From Terfezia claveryi (lineage: Eukaryota; Ascomycota; Pezizomycetes; Pezizales; Pezizaceae), in assembly GCA_015179025.1 (NCBI GenBank), contig WHUX01000004.1, positions 372,001 to 436,000 of the forward strand: a stretch of DNA of 64,000 nt. Direction: 5' to 3'. The notes under the pieces were generated by a model, which was not told the DNA's origin, made no database searches, and saw nothing but the letters and a program-made list of their open reading frames with translations. Below, one piece after another: positions 1 to 13,179 of the stretch. The translations under genes were made by a program, and so were the position numbers. The number at the start of each line of letters is the position of its first letter. Within the stretch, counting starts at the first letter, position 1.

Positions 1-1876
1 ATAGACGAGCCAAGAAGACCACACTGGTTAAGAAGCCAGGTCTTTTCTTGCTTAATGATCGCATCACACTCCTTCAACATGTTTTTGGACTTCGCAACCC
101 GATTCAGGAAGGCCGGTCGTCCCCCAACTTTGTCGTATATCTTCTTAGCAAGCGTTTCGTCAATGTTCTCGTGTTGGTATCTCTGTCGATATTTTTGAAG
201 TGCAGACACAGCATCCTTCTTCTCCAAGTCTCTTATCGATATTACTTCCATGCGGGCTGCATATTGCTTGAGTCGTTCATATACCCTATATATATCTGTT
301 AGCCTCAATTGGCAAGTTCGCTCTATATTAGACCTACCAATAATCGTCACTATTGAAGATCATGGTGATCAAGCCAGTGGCGGCCCAAGCTTCAGCTCTC
401 TGCTGTAAGAGCTCTAGCATGTCTCGCCCTTCATCATCATCTCTCAAAAGATGCATCGAGTTGATAACGAGGATCAAAGGTTTTTTACTCTTTACTTTCT
501 TTTTTAGGGCCACCTTTTCTAGTTTGTTGAAGGCCCTCTCAATGTCAAGAATTGGTGTAGTTTCACGAGGCCCTCGAATGGAGAATAGAGAACCAATATA
601 GTCTTCGTGATATTCGAAGTCAATGGCTTTACCCAACCGGCTTCGGAATATCTCCACATCTGCATGAGCTTCCAGCATCGAGCAGTTGTCTCCATCTGTT
701 TTCTTCATGGCACTGTAATATAAAGAATGATTAGCTCTTAGGATGACCTGGTTGTGAACCGCATTAGACATACTCAAGTATCATCGAGGTTTTTCCAGTG
801 CCCTGCAATAATTGTCAGCTTCAAGAAGGATAAAAATTACGAGATACGTACTGACCTTTTCCCCAATCAGTAGATAATAGTGACCTACTGATTCACCCCT
901 TATGATGTCATCTATCAATTTTTGTTCGACTCTCAAGATCCTAGAGAGTACTACGAGCATTAGTTTCAGGTTTCCATACAAAGTGTAGTCCCCATTTATG
1001 CCAATGAGATTGTCCGTGCATATTCTATTCCATAAAAGAAATGATTGCAGGATATTCTAAGGAAGGGCTGGGATACACAGAGATACGTGGCAAGGCCTGA
1101 TATACCAATGATCATCTTCCGTCGGGACATCGTGACCGGCCGCCTCGAGTTCAAGCACTGGATCACCACGTTCGAAAGCCACCTTGATCTTGCTGAGTAC
1201 GAGGTATTTATAGTATCTATTTGCAAATCAGCTGTAGGGGCCAGCGCGGTAGACATCCAGGTGAACTACCTATGATATGCGTATCCAGCCAGCCTAATAA
1301 TTGCAGGAGAACCCAGCGGTCAGTATCTACTGAATATGGCCACGATTTCGAGGTTCATACCCGAGCACTACAATAGAAGCCGCAGTGGTTGCAGAAGCTT
1401 CAAACATTTTGAAGGCAGTTTGTTTCCAATCCTCCCTTTTAGGCCCAGTTTTACCACCCATCCCTCCATTTTTCCCTCCACCCTCGGCACCACCAAAACT
1501 TTGTGTAGCGGGACCCGGTTGGATGTCTATTATGAGGGTCAGGTTTGTTAGCTAATTTCGGAAATGGCGGCAAGGGTATATCGGACAGACCATTGCTCGG
1601 CCCAATCTGATAGTCACTGGCGCCTCCTACGCCTGTACCGCCAGTCTGCTGAGACTGCCATCTCTGGAATTGGTAATGTGGAGCAATTGGCAACCGCCGT
1701 AGACTACGGATGCAGGTATCATGGACGGTAGGCTTGTTTCTCAAGGATGGGGTATGTAAAGACCGTTGGATGGTATGGGCTAGTATGGGGCCACGTGCTG
1801 TGCTTGCCAGTGCAGGTAGCGATTGTAAGAATGAAAACATTTTCAAGTGAAGGTTTGCGAAAAGAGAGAGGTTCAA
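1..1876 (-). CDS. Mitochondrial P-loop (AAA-like) ATPase with C-terminal winged-helix region, 3' end cut by the window edge
   Basis: Partial gene; exons (transcription order) 1876-1591, 1526-1361, 1293-1270, 1216-1106, 940-856, 802-774, 712-338 and 285 to beyond base 1. All joins keep frame. The first intron (1527-1590, donor GTCTGT) is the least certain; another donor, GTACAG, lies a little upstream. The N-terminus is Arg/Ser-rich without acids, like a mitochondrial presequence; a second ATG lies at 1840. One hydrophobic segment is at about residues 135-160. Walker A (GEKGTGKT) is at about residues 222-229, formed across an intron. A Walker-B-like strand (LILVINSMHLL) is near residue 315 and lacks the usual acidic pair. 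From memory this matches fungal proteins annotated as AAA with C-terminal winged helix; their role is not well defined. Inference: an inner-membrane protein with its ATPase domain on one side. I see no disabling mutation. Confidence 0.72.
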
Positions 1877-3888
1877 CTGCAGTATCGGAGTTATGTAGTC
1901 TGAATGTATGTTCCTACAGCAGGGTAATGTGAATCAAACGATGGCTTGCGGTTCGGCAATCAAGGATCTAAACATCCTACTGTGAGGCTACTCTGGTTGC
2001 TAAGCCTTGTAAACCAATGTGGTGAAGTTGGCTACCTAGAGGCAGAATCAATGGCAGCAATCGGGTACATGATAGCACAGGTAGTAAGTACTGTGTTGAG
2101 GAAGGCGCAGTTTAGGATTTAACAATTATTGGTAGTCTGGTTGGCCGAGCGCTTGGTTGAACTCAAACAGGGGTTATAAACTCAAACAGTTGCACAACCT
2201 CTCGCAACTAGAGGGTTATACCAGATGAGACAACGTCCAATCCTAGGTACCTAGGTAGTACGGTAGGTACCGCATCAGTATCTGGCGTATACATTTCTAG
2301 CGCTCATGGTGGTCCTTTTTGCATGTATTCAATGAGGAAACATCCTCCGCTTTGCTCAAGTGGCCGTGTAAAATAGTTGTATAGATAAAAATACTATGTA
2401 ATGTAACCTAAAAAAAGAAGGGCTATTGGAGATCCCACAGTGGTGGTTTAAGAGTACTGTATCAAAATCGCTTATTTTACAGTGAGTGGCTCCTTTAGAT
2501 AGGAGGAATAGAGGGGGAGAGTTAGGCTTTCGGGAAGGTCATATTGGGAGTGGGTTTCCATACATTAAGACGGTGGCTGTACACTTCTAGAACTGTGCCA
2601 CATCTCTGTCACCAGACTCTAGGGGGACATTTGTCAAGGCTAGTCTGGTTGAAAGGCTTATATGCATAACTGCATGGCTTTGCCGGATAAGTAGCCATGG
2701 AAGCATTATTGGAAAGACAGTGGGGGCGGTCCTGAGCTACATAGTCCTGAGCACGGAATTGATTCATCCATCTTAGGCAACACCCGACTACTTACGTTCC
2801 TAAAGACATACCGATGGTAGATTCTATTACACTTGAGCGTTTTATGGGCTCGAAGCTTTTACCAGCCAAATTCAAGTGTCAAGACTACATAGGTGCCGAG
2901 ACTAGACTACATATGTGATTTGGGCTCTGGTAAGTAGGAAATAGGGGGTGTTGCTCTCTATGAGAGGTTGTGCCAACACTAGGGATTTTGGGCTATTATT
3001 ACGCTTGAAAGAGGCCCCTTTTTTACAGAGTTTTGGACGTACTTTTGGTGATTATAATAGGGGTAGTCAATTGTTATTTGCTTTGATGGTTATGTCAATA
3101 ACGAAGCGCCTTGGCAGAGCTAAAATCCCAAAAACAATTGACCACCCCCACCCAGCGCTCAATTAAATCTTCAGTTAAGCCTGCTTAGTAATATCGAAAT
3201 CAACTTCTCTCAGCAAACATCGAAATCACTCCCTCAGCAAACATCGAAATCACTCCCTCAGCTTCAAATTATCAACATGCTACGACTCACTCAGCGGAGA
3301 GTGTTGTTGAACAACATTTGGGGGGTTATAGAGCGCCTCATACAGGTGCTGAAGCAGTCGTTCTACATCTTCCTTCACCCAATTTCGAACCCGATTGGCT
3401 TTTGGTTTTTCCGATGTCATTGATGTGTAGTGCGATGTTGGATGGTATTGGATGTTGAAGTGTTGTGTGGTGTTGTGGTGTTGGGTAGGTAGCTTGGCAT
3501 GGTTTTAGGGTGTTATGGCTTTTCCATTAGCTCGTCAAGGGACTCTTTTGTCCCTTGACCATCAAGCATTCCATAAAAATTTTCATAACGCCTTTGGCCA
3601 ATCAGAGGTGCCAAGGCTCTTGCCAAGGCGCTTCGTTATTGACATGACCATCAAAGCAAATAACAATTGACTACCCCTAATAAACAAGAGGAGTGTGATA
3701 CCGTATCCATACATATAAGATGACTAAGCTTTTTTTTCGCGTGGGGACACGGAATATACAACGTCATACCTGAGGTTGTTCCTGGTAACGCCTTTGTTCC
3801 TAGATTGAGGTATTCATTAGATATATACTTAGTATCAACGCCACACAGTCGCAGTGAATCGATATCGATTGTTCTATGAAACAACACC
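1877..3888. other. Intergenic, 2.0 kb, holding a MITE-like element
   Basis: I see no convincing gene here. It holds the 618-bp inverted-repeat element listed separately, two copies of the dispersed AGTCTGGTT motif (2134-2142, 2642-2650) and two copies of the GAGAGGTTGTGC-type motif (2189-2204 reversed, 2962-2977). Open frames are short and lack family resemblance. Confidence 0.6.
3060..3677. mobile_element. Non-autonomous DNA transposon (MITE-like), TA target duplication
   Basis: About 60 bp at the left end (from GGGGTAGTCAATTGTTATTT) is repeated in inverted orientation at the right end, with one substitution and one indel. A TA dinucleotide flanks each side (3058-3059 and 3678-3679), as for the Tc1/mariner/pogo superfamily. 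The 618-bp interior has no transposase frame, only a 46-codon open frame on the minus strand starting at 3419. It also holds a 24-bp direct repeat (around 3211-3260, core CAGCAAACATCGAAATCACT) and a short hairpin near 3537-3560. Family assignment is inferred from the TA duplication only. Confidence 0.8.
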
Positions 3889-4839
3889 ATGATGGAGTCC
3901 TCATCTTCTTCGTCATCTCGTGCCTCGTCCCCTAGCACTTCGGAGGTTGCCAAAAACGTCGACACCGCTTCTCCTAATAGCGCCAATGGCTCAGTATTCT
4001 CTGCCCTCAACAGAACACAAAGACCTCCCTTACCTGATGCGGTTGCCCTATTACCTTCAGCCAGCGATCACCTCAAGATCGCAGCCATATACCCCATCTC
4101 ACTTTTCCTAGCATCATTTTCTACGGTTCTGTTTACTCCACAGCCTACATATTTCAGTCAGAAACGCAACATCTTCAACGTCTTCTTCGTCAAGTATGGT
4201 TGGCTTTGGACAACTCTTATTTACGCCTACCATGCTGCCCGGCTTCGGCGCACTCGACCTCTACAAGCAGTCTTACGATGGGCTTTAGCTACAGCATGGT
4301 GGGTTCTCGTGACACAGTGGTGTTTTGGGCCACCGTTGATGGACCGCATGTTCCTTCTCACGGGCGGTCTCTGCGAAGTCGTTAATGATCCAAACGTTGT
4401 TGACAAGAGCAAACCCATAACAGCGGAGCTTCTTGGCACTTCTGCAGCCTGTAAGCTGGCAAATGGACGTTGGAAGGGGGGTCATGACCTAAGTGGCCAT
4501 GTCTTCATGCTCACTCACGCAAGCTTGTTCTTGTTGAGCGAGATCATGCCTACGCTGCAGATGGGAAATGCAAAGCAGTGGACACACTCAGCAACATGGG
4601 CTGTCGGGGCTCTACTGAGCTTATGGTGGTGGATGTTGGTTATGACGGGTGTGTATTTCCATACATGGCGGGAAAAGGTATGTTCAGGGTCCGAGGGCCG
4701 GAGTTGCAACTTAAACTAACTTTCATGGCCACAGATCACTGGTATTTTAGTGAGTGCCGTGCAGTGGATTGTGGTGTATATGGTTGGTATTAGATTGTTC
4801 CCCCAGGTGAGGGCTATTATTGGGGTCCCGAGTTTATAA
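3889..4839 (+). CDS. SCS3: FIT family (fat storage-inducing transmembrane) protein, Scs3-like
   Basis: Two exons, 3889-4677 and 4735-4839, joined across a 57-nt intron (GTATGT...CCACAG); 297 aa. The N-terminal 35 residues are Ser-rich and probably disordered, followed by several hydrophobic segments. The family's two catalytic histidine sites are visible: GGHDLSGHVF near residue 200 and YFHTWREK near residue 258, the second split by the intron. FIT2/Scs3 proteins are ER membrane acyl-CoA diphosphatases needed for normal ER lipid balance and lipid-droplet budding; that role is family knowledge. The last 34 residues add a final membrane segment. The start is one of two adjacent ATGs; the first is used. 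The gene ends about 540 bp before Clu1 on the same strand. Confidence 0.88.
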
Positions 4840-5379
4840 TATTGCTGTAGTGTGTTGCTTTGAAAAGCTGGAAATATTTTTTATTGAGTGTTAGTACTCC
4901 GTACGTTATTCACAGTCCGGATGGCCATCGCGTTGCATAAATCATGTTACATGAGCAACTGGTTTATAAGAGTTTTGCTGTGCGGCTTTGTCTTGAGGCC
5001 ATCTACATAACGCTTTAATGCAATTGCCTATTGCGTCGTAACCGACACTCACAAAGGGTTTGTATTGTTCCGGAAAAGTAACCGAATAATACTAATTTTC
5101 TATTCTGGGTCACGTGAGCCACATATCTCTGTTCAGTTGGAAAAAAAAGTAGAAGAGGGCGCATTCTTTTTTACTTCAACTCAGTCACACCTACTTTAGT
5201 AACCCCAACGCCTGGACGCATAAACTTTCACGAAGAGCGGTTCCTAAACACAATACAGTAAACAGAGCATTGCATCAATCCCCACCCATTTTTTGCAGCT
5301 GTCACGGTCGCCTGTCTCGACTGGATTTTCCAAGAGGGAGATTTTATCTCTTATTTGTTTTGAGTGAAGGGAATTGACA
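4840..5379. promoter_or_regulatory. Spacer and promoter/5' leader of the Clu1 gene
   Basis: A 540-bp gene-free stretch. It carries one TACTCCGTA motif (4895-4903), a TCACGTGA palindrome at about 5110, and a purine-rich run (GGAAAAAAAAGTAGAAGAGG) before the Clu1 leader. Promoter function is inferred from position only. Confidence 0.4.
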
Positions 5380-8300
5380 ATGGCTGCTGGTGCGTATCCA
5401 CACTATTGCCCCGTAGTGGAATTTCGACCGTTGATAAACCAAGGTATCATTCTGGATGGGAGCTGACAGGTCTATACAGTTGCAGGTAGTGAAACCCTCT
5501 CAGTTGGTGAAGAGGTTCCGAAAGGGCAGCAAGAAAGGCTGGAACAGCTGGGGAAGGAGTTGGAGAATGAAGTGGCCCACGATGACGATCAGGAGGAATT
5601 GGAGGCTCCCATGTCCGAAAGTGCGTGGACTCAATCCTATCCAATGCTTCGACCCTGGCCTATATATGGGTAGTGGGACGAACAATCTGGGGCGGGGATC
5701 CGGGGATGGAATTGCAGTTCATAGGTCCAGCTAACATGGTCATCGCCTAGTGTTCCCATTGACCATCAAACTTCCATACCACCCCAAACAAATCCAAATC
5801 ATGGTGACAACCCAGGAGCAGATGCAGGATATCCGCCAATCCATCATCGAGCTTCCTGACACCGTGCAATACTCCTGCTTCCATCTTGAGCACAACGGCA
5901 CCCGTATCAATGACTTCATCGAGCTCTCAGATGTTCCGGAGATCACTGCAGAATCTGAACTTGTTCTAGTTGAGGATCCGTATACTGAAAAGGAAGCTAG
6001 GATACACTTCTTGAGGATGAGGGAGTTGATCGGCGTCACCGGTCCAAGGGTTGATACTGTCCAAGGCATCTCCGCAGGTCTTTCGCTGTTCGAAAGCATT
6101 CAGACAGGAGATGAACAGCCTGCTAAGGTCGGAGCCGCCGCTGGAACTCACCCAATGTCGGACTATGACTTCGACGCACCAGCTAACTTCGACCACTATA
6201 TTCCTCCAGCCCCGAAGGCCGCTCCAAAGGCCGTGAGGAGTATAGCGCTCTCCGCATGGAATCCCCCTCCATACCATTTGAGGCAGAGGGGTCACTTGCT
6301 CTACATTCAGGTCCAGACCCTAGAGGCTGACACAGTCCACATTACATCCCACGTTTCAGGATTCTATGTCAACAAGTCCACAACAACTACTTTCGACCCA
6401 TCACCAAAACTGGTGAACGGCAAGAGAGTCCACCAACACTCCCTTCTAAACCTCCTCTCGGAGATATCACCTCAATTTGTAAAAGAATTCCAAGCCCTCC
6501 AAGAGTTCAGTGCCAACAGGGACCCTCTAGTCACTTTCCAGCCTACCAATGCTATTCCAGCATCTCCATGGCTTGTTCCACCACCAAAGGCACCATACCA
6601 CGTTCACCAACCTGACTTGGCTCGGCCACAGGAAACTTACCTCACCTCTGGCACCGAGAACATCGATTCCCTCCGGGACTTCAATGAGGAGTTCCAATCT
6701 ACCCGGGAACTTCCGAGAGAAACCGTCCAGGAACGCGTGTTCCGTGAGAGGCTTTTAAGCAAGCTTTTCGCTGACTACACTGAGGCAGCCGTTCGTGGAG
6801 CTGTTTCGATTGCCAAAGGGGAGGTTGCACCATTGAACCCTACTGAAGGACGAGATGCCCAGATCTATGTGTATAACAATATCTTCTTCTCCTATGGAGC
6901 TGATGGTGTTGGTACCTTTGCCAACGATGGTGGGGACGAGGCTGCTAGGGTTGCCACGGGTAAGGACGTGCTTGGTGTCAAGGCTGTCAACCAGCTGGAT
7001 ATCCCAGGCTTGTCAACCCCCGGAACCGTTGTTGTGGATTACCTTGGCCGAAGACTAGTTGCTCAGAGTATTGTACCAGGGATCTTCAAGCAGAAGGAGG
7101 AGGGTCAGAACCAGATTGACTACGGTGGAGTGGAGGGTAAAGATGTCATTGCCACCACTGAAACATTCGTGCCAATTTTTGAAAAAATGGGCAAGGCTAT
7201 GAGGGTAAAGAAGCACAACGTCTGGGACAAGGAGGGAAAGAAGCATGAACTTGTTGCATCCGTTGAGACCAAGGGACTATTAGGTACAGATGCCAGGAAA
7301 TATGTCTTGGATTTGTATAGGATTACTCCTTTGGATGTCGATTGGTTGGAGAAGCACTGGAAGAACGGAAAGGGCGAGAGCGAATATCCTCACAGAATGG
7401 CCATCTTGAGACAAGAGCTCGTAGAAGGGTTCTGGAAGTTTAAAATGAGGGAGTACGTTGCCGGGGAGATGGAAAAGAAGAGGAAGGCCAAGGAGGAGGA
7501 GACTACGAAGAAGGCAGAAGAGGATGCTGCGAAGCCTGATGGAGCTGAGGTATGAATATATTATCTTGAAACTTGTGGAATTTCATTGACATTGATAACA
7601 GGCCGAGGAAGAAGGTGAAAAGTTTGAGGAGGACAAGAAGAAGGAGCAAATTGACCGAGTTGATATCTCTGGTTTTGATTTCGCTCTCAACCCTGATGTC
7701 TTTTCTGGCCAACAGCCACAGACTGAGGGCGAGAAGGCTGAAATGCAACAGGATGAGGAGAACGTCCGTGCAGCTTGTGCCTACTTGGTTGATAAGGTCA
7801 TTCCTGGATTGGTATGTGTCCTGACCCCACTTCAAATATCCTACAGCCTCACTAATTAACGGTTAAAATAGATTGAGGACCTTAAGGAAGGTGAGGTTGG
7901 TTCGCCAGTAGATGGGCACTCGCTCTCCCGTCTGATGCACAAGAGGGGTATTAACGTCCGCTACCTCGGGATTATTGCCACAAAAGCAAGCGAACAAGGC
8001 TCCAAACTTGATTCGATCAGAATTATTACTCTGCAAGAGATGATCGCTCGTGCAAGCAAGCATATGCTCAATGCCCTTCTTCGCAATCTTCCTCAACCTC
8101 TCGCTCCATACGCCGTCTCTCATTTCCTCAACTGCCTCATCGGAACTGCCTATAACGCTGACCCAAAGCCGGAGAAGGACCAGGAACTGTGGGAACTATA
8201 CCATGATGCAGACCTCAGCTTTGAGAAGATCACCCCTGATGCTTTGAAGAGTGTTCTTGAGAAGGAGGTGTTCAGGCGCTTCAGGTATACTCTTTCTGAG

Positions 8301-9578
8301 GGGTGGACTAATGAGATCAAGCACCAGCAATTGTTGAGAGAGATTGCCCTCAAACTCGGCCTCCAGTTTAGGATTAGGAAGTATCAGTTCCAGCCACTAC
8401 CTGAGGAGGGGGGCGCTGCTGCCGTTCCTGTCCCTACCCCTACTACCAACGGTACCACTGGAAGCAAGAGGAAGAAGAGCAAGGCTGCTACTCCAGCTGC
8501 TGCTGCGGAAGTGGCTCCTCCGGCACCTGCGACCACATTTGTGGCCGATGACATCCTCAATGTTGTCCCATTGGTCAAGGATGCTTCTTCCCGCTCGCAG
8601 CTCGCGGAAGAGGCGCTTGAGGCTGGACGAATTTCCATCATTCAGGACCAGAAGGATCTCGGTCAGGAACTCCTCCTAGAATCACTCTCTCTGCACGAGC
8701 AAATTTATGGCGTCCTCCATCCCGAGGTCGCTCGTGTGTATAACACATTAGCAATGCTCTACTACCAACTCGATGAGAAGCCTGCTGCCGTAGAGCTTGC
8801 TCGCAAGGCAGTCATCGTCTCTGAACGAACCCTTGGGGTTGACTCTTCTGAAACCATCCTCAATTACCTCAATCTCGGTCTCTTTGAACACTCAAACGGC
8901 AACACTCACGCTGCCTTAGCTTACATCCGCCACGCCTTCGGGTTCTGGCGAATCATTTACGGGGATGGCCACCCCGACTCCGTCACTACCATGAACAATG
9001 CTGCAGTCATGCTTCAAGCTCTCAAGCACTACCACGACTCTAGGAAGTGGTTCGAAGCCTCTCTGAAGATTTGCGAATCCATTTTCGGCAAGTCTCACCC
9101 CAACACTGCGACTTTGTCCTTCCAACTCGCCCAGGCTCTCGCCCTTGACAATGACTCTAAGGGGGCCGTGACCCGTATGCGTGATGCCTATAACGTTTTT
9201 CTAGCCGAACTTGGGCCAAATGATAGGAACACTAAGGAGGCGGAGAACTGGCTGGAGCAATTGACACAGAATGCAGTGCACATCGCTAAACAGGCCAAGG
9301 ACTTGCAGCAAAGGAGGTTGAGGAGGATCAACTTGACCCCTCGTGTGACTTTGACTGCTAGGCCACAACCTCAGGCTGGACAGGCAAGTGTTAAGGAGGG
9401 TGTGGTCGCGGAGTCCACTACAAGTGCTGCCGCGGGTGTCAGTGGAAGGCCTGAGGGTATGGATGATAGGAGCATTGACGAGTTGATCAAGTTCATTGAG
9501 GGACATGAGCAAACGCAGGGCGCCAAGAATAAGAGGCCACATGCTACTAACCCTAGGAGGAGGGGTGGGAAAAAGTAG
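5380..9578 (+). CDS. CLU1: Clustered mitochondria protein (Clu1/Tif31, eIF3-associated)
   Basis: Five exons, 5380-5389, 5480-5620, 5751-7549, 7602-7811 and 7872-9578, all in frame; 1288 aa, the usual size. The first exon holds only ATG plus seven bases, so the start rests on the splice to 5480; the next in-frame ATG is near the end of exon 2. Order: CLU N-terminal ubiquitin-like part (about residues 50-140), CLU core starting near residue 350 (RDFNEEFQSTRELP, then VFRERLLSKLFADYTEAA), a charged linker near 640-670, an eIF3-p135-like region, and TPR repeats at about 990-1170, then a basic tail. Clu1 proteins are cytosolic RNA-binding proteins that bind mRNAs for mitochondrial proteins and keep mitochondria evenly distributed; in yeast it co-purifies with eIF3 (known, not visible here). 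Its end faces the PheRS gene, 713 bp away. Confidence 0.95.
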
Positions 9579-10291
9579 GTGACTCATTTTTTTTTGTTAA
9601 CTCAGTGAAGGGGTGGTGTGGGCAATTGTTTCTTAAGGTTTTTTCAACTTTTTTGTCTTCATTCGATTTTGGGTTCATGTGTCAATATGTACGGTCGGAT
9701 GTTGGAAAAAGCGTCTTCCTTATATATCTTCTTTCGTTATTCCTGCTAGAGTCTTGGGGAAAAGTAAGAACCCAATCATTCCAGGGAAGGGTGGGGGTGC
9801 ATTTACATTGCGGAGGTAATTCTTGTATATAATTGATTTTACAATACTCTGGGAACGGGAGCAGGGAACAAGGCGGGGATGTATTAGATCGGCTGGGATG
9901 AAAAATCTTTTGTATATACGTATGCACGGGGACTGGATCGCGGGAACAATGTAAACAACGCTCCTCTCTAATCAATTGCTCCATGGCTCCTCAACATAAG
10001 AATTGTGAATAGTTTAGTATTAAGTTGAGGTAATTTGTTGTGATTCAGGGTAACACGTAACCTTCACAATGCATGACTGGTATTAATTCAGAAACTGGTA
10101 AGGTATTTACTATCCATCAATCTTTTTTGATTTTCACCGTAAAATAAATGTTTATATCTAGGCTTCAGGTTCAAGCACACCCATTTGAGGCTCTTCAGTG
10201 AAACTTGTCCAACTCTGTTTCTTTTTCCCTGGTGCCTAATCCTTCTGATATATAAATCTCACTCCATTAGAGCATTAGGTTATATTGGGTT
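9579..10291. other. Intergenic between converging genes
   Basis: A 713-bp stretch between the 3' ends of Clu1 and the PheRS beta gene. I see T-rich and A-rich segments fitting two 3' UTRs, and no gene or repeat. Confidence 0.5.
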
Positions 10292-12457
10292 TTAAAGGAA
10301 AACCTCAAGGTTAAACTCCAAAGTGCTGACAGGGTACCTACACACAACACAAGTTCATTAAAAATCACGTGATCAGCAGGAAGGTAACCAATTCAAATAG
10401 TGAAACTCACGGAATCTCAAACCTCTCCAGCACACTTGGGTGCAAAACACCAAAACTCCCAATAGCCTTCTCCTTACCATCCTTCCCTCTAATCCAGATA
10501 TTCGCCGCTCTCCCTGGGAAGTACGTCTCCTCACTTGTCTCATCAATCCAATATCCAACCTCCTTCTCCAGCGCGCCTTGCTCCGTGAATCCCTGGGAAA
10601 GGATCAACATCAACCTATCCAGCAACCCATGCACGACCTCAAACCCGCTCGTCTTCCCGCACCACGCGGCTGTAAAGTGTCTCTCATTCCTTGACTTTCG
10701 TTCTTGAGATTCATCTTTGAATGCGACATCACTGCATTCAAAGACCTTGAGCGGAAGGGCGTGTTTACGATTCTCCCGGATGGTTTTGAGAAGTCCTGGT
10801 AGAAGGGATGTACGAACGACTTGGTATTCTGCAGTCTTGGGGTTGGCGAGTTTTACGGCAGACTTGCCGTCGTCTTTGCGGTTGAGCCAGGCGAAGTTCT
10901 CGTCGTGGGAGCAGAGAATGAGAGGCATGACTTCTGTCCATCCGGCCATAGCCGATTCCTCACGGACAATATCAGAGAGCTTGTTCAACGGGAGGGGCTT
11001 AGCCACGGTTCCGGTGGCAGGGAATGTCTTTGGAAGGTTGTTATATCCATATCCGATGGCTACGTCTTCCATGATATCACATTGGTGGAGAACGTCCGCA
11101 CGGGTAACTGGGACTTCGATATCAATGAGATTCGGGTCTGAAGGAGATGGCTTGGCGGTGTAAGCCATGCGGTCAAGAAATTTGCATATTTGTTCTGGGG
11201 TGAGTTTGAGTCCACAGCAGGCGTTGATGTAGGAGACTTCGGCGGTGGTAGAGCGTGGGGACATGTTGGGGACCTCGCGGGATTCGTGGTTGTGGGGAGA
11301 GACAATCTTCAAAGGTTCAACGGTGAAGGGCTCGTCGCAGTATATGGAGAACATAGCGACAAGAATTCTAGTCACGATCTCGACCTTGGTTTTGTCGGTT
11401 GCGGTGACTTCGATGAAGACATTGCGAGTGTCTAGAGTGATTTTGGAGTGATTAGAGTTGATGATGGGGGGAAGGGAGCACACAATTTTGTTGGAGTCGT
11501 AGATGACAGGATATATTGGGGAGTCCCTGATGATATGGAGGTAGCGGCCGAGATTCCTGTCATTCTATTTACACCAGTGTCAGCGAGTACCAGTTAGATG
11601 ACTAAATCCTTGTACCTCATAGTGCTGCATCAACTCGTGGCCATTCATGGACTTCTCCTGGTTCAATGGTATAAAGTTGATGTCCTCGGGCTTGAGAGCT
11701 TCATAAGTGAAAGGTCCTTTGACGGTATCCAAGTCGTGTGTACCCATTGACACCAATGTACGCTGACGGCAGAAATTCTGGTGAAGCTTGTCCTGGAGGG
11801 CAATGAAGGAGTCATATCGCTCCTGTGTGAATTTGATGTTCCTCAAGATCGCCCCAGAGACATAAGGTCGAATTTTTGCGGTCTACACCCCATAGTCAGA
11901 ACCTAAATCCAGGCTTTCATCCGGAGCTCGTTCAATTTAACAGGTGAAAGACCTCGGGATCAACTCTTATTTCATGAATCTCTCCCTCTAAAGGTGCAAC
12001 AACCCTGAAGTTTGGCACCACAGCTTTGTCCCGGAAAATATTAAGCATGAGCGAGATCCCTTCATGACACAGCATGTCATATCTAACATAAAGTCAGTAA
12101 TAACCCAACAGGCTCTGGCATAGGTTGGACACCTGTTTGCTGGAATCTCAATTTTGAGCTGCGGCGGCTCTTGCTTTCCGTTGACGATGGGTCTTTCTGT
12201 AAGGGACGTCTGGACAATCTCTTAATTTCCGAATTTTCAGAGAATGATTGCATTAAGGTATCACATACATCTTCATCCAGTTCGATACCTGTAATTCATT
12301 GGAGTAAATTTGTGAGTGGTGAACAGACCTTGACTTGGTGGGATTTATGAGGGGCATATATACCAAATTCGAAACACAATTCATCGAACTCCTCGGTAGT
12401 ATATGTCTGACCCAGGGCTTCATAGAGCCCGGCCTTGTCGACTGTAACGGTAGGCAT
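10292..12457 (-). CDS. FRS1: Phenylalanyl-tRNA synthetase beta subunit, cytosolic
   Basis: Seven exons: 12457-12364, 12288-12269, 12218-12133, 12082-11953, 11882-11616, 11564-10411 and 10337-10292; 598 aa, close to the yeast beta subunit. Every join keeps phase. The last exon supplies the 14 C-terminal residues (ending FNLEVFL); without it the frame stops early at 10407. Recognisable blocks are [17 protein letters not shown] (B3/B4 region), [14 protein letters not shown], the B5 region ([28 protein letters not shown], given here in part) and the C-terminal catalytic-like core. It pairs with the alpha subunit (not in this window) to charge tRNA-Phe in the cytosol; the beta subunit carries the editing domain. 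No mitochondrial presequence is seen. Exon 2 is only 20 nt. The divergent neighbour is the PP2A scaffold gene, 722 bp away. Confidence 0.95.
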
Positions 12458-13179
12458 TGTGATTTTGGTTAGACGTGGAGAGGAGTGCGTGCGTTAACGG
12501 TTTGTAGTTGATAAATTGTTGTTTCCCTTTTTGGCTGAACGTGGGGCACCACATCGATGCCCCACTTCCCATTTAGTGCTGTAGGTTACAGTACCGGTAC
12601 CCACTTCTGAGGCTCCAGCCACTGTTGCCTCACGCAGCAACGACCATCACTCCCACTCCACACCGAAAACAACCACAAAACCCCTCCTCCTTTCTTGCCC
12701 TGTCCCTCCAGCAACAACAAAACGTACTGATTCCTTCAGTACAAGAGATACCAGCTCGCATCATCACGTTTAGCAAATCCCTCCTTCAACTGGTGCAAGA
12801 TTGTTAGTCCCCGCAAATACCCCTCCCCTGTCTAAACCCCCGGCCCAGAGTTACTCCCTTTTATGATTCATATTGAGCTACATAATTACGTCCAATACAC
12901 GAGCGGTACCTGGTAGACATCGTGAGGCTGACCTTGGGTCTTTTAGTATACTCACATCAGCTTAAGTTGGTTCTGGAGTCCATTAATCGGAAGCGGTACC
13001 TCAATTTCCACTGTCCAAAAAGCTCATTGCCTCTCGACCGTCGAATACCCAAACATTCAAATAATATCTGTGCGACAAAGAACACTACCCATTAATACTT
13101 CTCGCTACTCGACCCACATTTTCTCTCTATTTGAAATCAGTCTTACGGAATAGGTACCCACGGGCAATTTCAATTAGTG
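12458..13179. promoter_or_regulatory. Divergent intergenic region (PheRS beta / PP2A scaffold)
   Basis: A 722-bp space between two gene starts pointing apart, so it should hold both promoters. It has C-rich, CCACT/ACCACC-rich segments (12590-12720) and CT-rich stretches before the PP2A start. A 60-codon open frame at 12625-12807 is low complexity and not supported. Confidence 0.5.
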
